Below, piece after piece: positions 63,328-64,000 of a DNA stretch of 64,000 nt; position 1 is the stretch's first letter; the number at the start of each line of letters is the position of its first letter. The DNA is from Otis tarda (lineage: Eukaryota; Chordata; Aves; Otidiformes; Otididae): assembly GCA_026413225.1 (NCBI GenBank), contig CM048591.1, positions 45,575,803 to 45,639,802 on the forward strand, written 5' to 3'. The position numbers were made by a program, and so were the translations under genes. The notes beneath the pieces are model-generated. The model made no database searches. It saw only the letters and a list, made by a program, of their open reading frames with translations, and was not told where the DNA came from.

Positions 63328-64000
63328 GTAGTTTATGTTTTAATTCATTGACAGACTTGTGAACAATAAAGCAAATCTAGAAAGTAGCAAGCTTCCAAGG
63401 GACACCATTAATGAAAAGTCATATGAAAAAAATCACATTTGGAAATGCATCAGATAGTTTTGCATGTAAACTTTACCATTATTATCATCGATGGACTAGG
63501 TCCGAGAACAGAAGCTACATTTTCTAGCTCACTGATGGCGAATTGCACAATCAGTGCCTCTGCTGTTCAGCTAACAATTTTTTTTTTTGTTTTCTGCATT
63601 CATAATAATTCATCATTATATCCAGGTATTGTTATCTGGGAAGTTTGTGGGATGTACTAAGTCCCAGTTCCAGCAGAGGGGATTCACCATATGGAGGTGG
63701 CAGCAGTATCTCTCTGGAGGGTGGATAGAGTGGAGGGAAGCATATTTAAGTTACTGAAAGAATCTGATAAACTTTAGCAGTAAAGCAGAAAAATATTGGT
63801 AAGATTAAAAAAAACACTAACAATGTTCCCCTCCAATTCTGAAGTATATATGCATGTGTACACTCGCTCTCTCAATGTAGAGACCTACTGTAATTAGTTT
63901 TAAAAAAATCATGCTGATCCCTTCAATGGGAGTAACTAGTCTGAGAAAACACTTTTCTTATCCCTAGGCCTATTTATTTCCTCTGAAGTCCTCTTGTAAC
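63328..64000 (+). other. LRRC2: Start of LRRC2 intron 5 (phase 2)
   Basis: Begins GTAGTT and runs past the end of the window. AT-rich, with no exon or repeat recognised. A short (TA/TG)-rich stretch around 63845-63858 is not a clear microsatellite. Confidence 0.8.

Noticed and set aside
1..64000. tRNA, snRNA or microRNA genes, CRISPR arrays and bacterial-type operons
   Set aside because: No cloverleaf with A and B boxes, no spaced repeat array and no clustered long ORFs were seen; the structure is that of a bird gene with long introns.

Overview
This is vertebrate nuclear DNA, almost certainly from a bird. It is AT-rich and mostly intronic. Its recognisable repeats are CR1 LINE fragments (3' tails of the ATTCTATG type, reverse-transcriptase remnants) and solo LTRs of avian endogenous-retrovirus type. 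I cannot name the species.

The window holds one protein-coding gene, the 5' and central part of LRRC2 (leucine-rich repeat containing 2), on the + strand. Five coding exons can be placed to the base: 8820-8965 (with the ATG at 8841), 20377-20587, 28255-28411, 39760-39896 and 63182-63327. All introns are GT-AG and the phases join (2, 0, 1, 0, then 2 leaving the window). Together they give 776 nt, or residues 1-258 plus two bases of codon 259, of a protein that is about 370 residues in mammals. The C-terminal exons lie beyond base 64000. The exons encode a basic, charged N-terminal segment, a linker, and the first five and a half leucine-rich repeats.

Layout: 1-8819 is 5' flank or an intron upstream of the first coding exon, with a GC-richer patch near 1.8-2.3 kb, a 23-bp exact duplicate and one old CR1 scrap. 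Intron 1 (11.4 kb) holds two CR1 copies and a G-quadruplex-type run. Intron 2 (7.7 kb) shows no recognisable element. Intron 3 (11.3 kb) holds a solo LTR and a CR1 copy, and ends in a (TTTTA)5 tract next to exon 4. Intron 4 (23.3 kb) is the repeat sink: five CR1 copies and two LTRs, including a 6-kb cluster (45.6-51.8 kb) with two nested insertions, an LTR inside a CR1 and a CR1 inside an LTR.

No RNA gene, CRISPR array or operon was seen, and nothing that amounts to a new multi-gene system. The points most worth a second look are the nested retroelements, a short uORF overlapping the LRRC2 start codon, the pentanucleotide tract beside the exon 4 branch point, and the hairpin-bearing 23-bp duplicate upstream of the gene.
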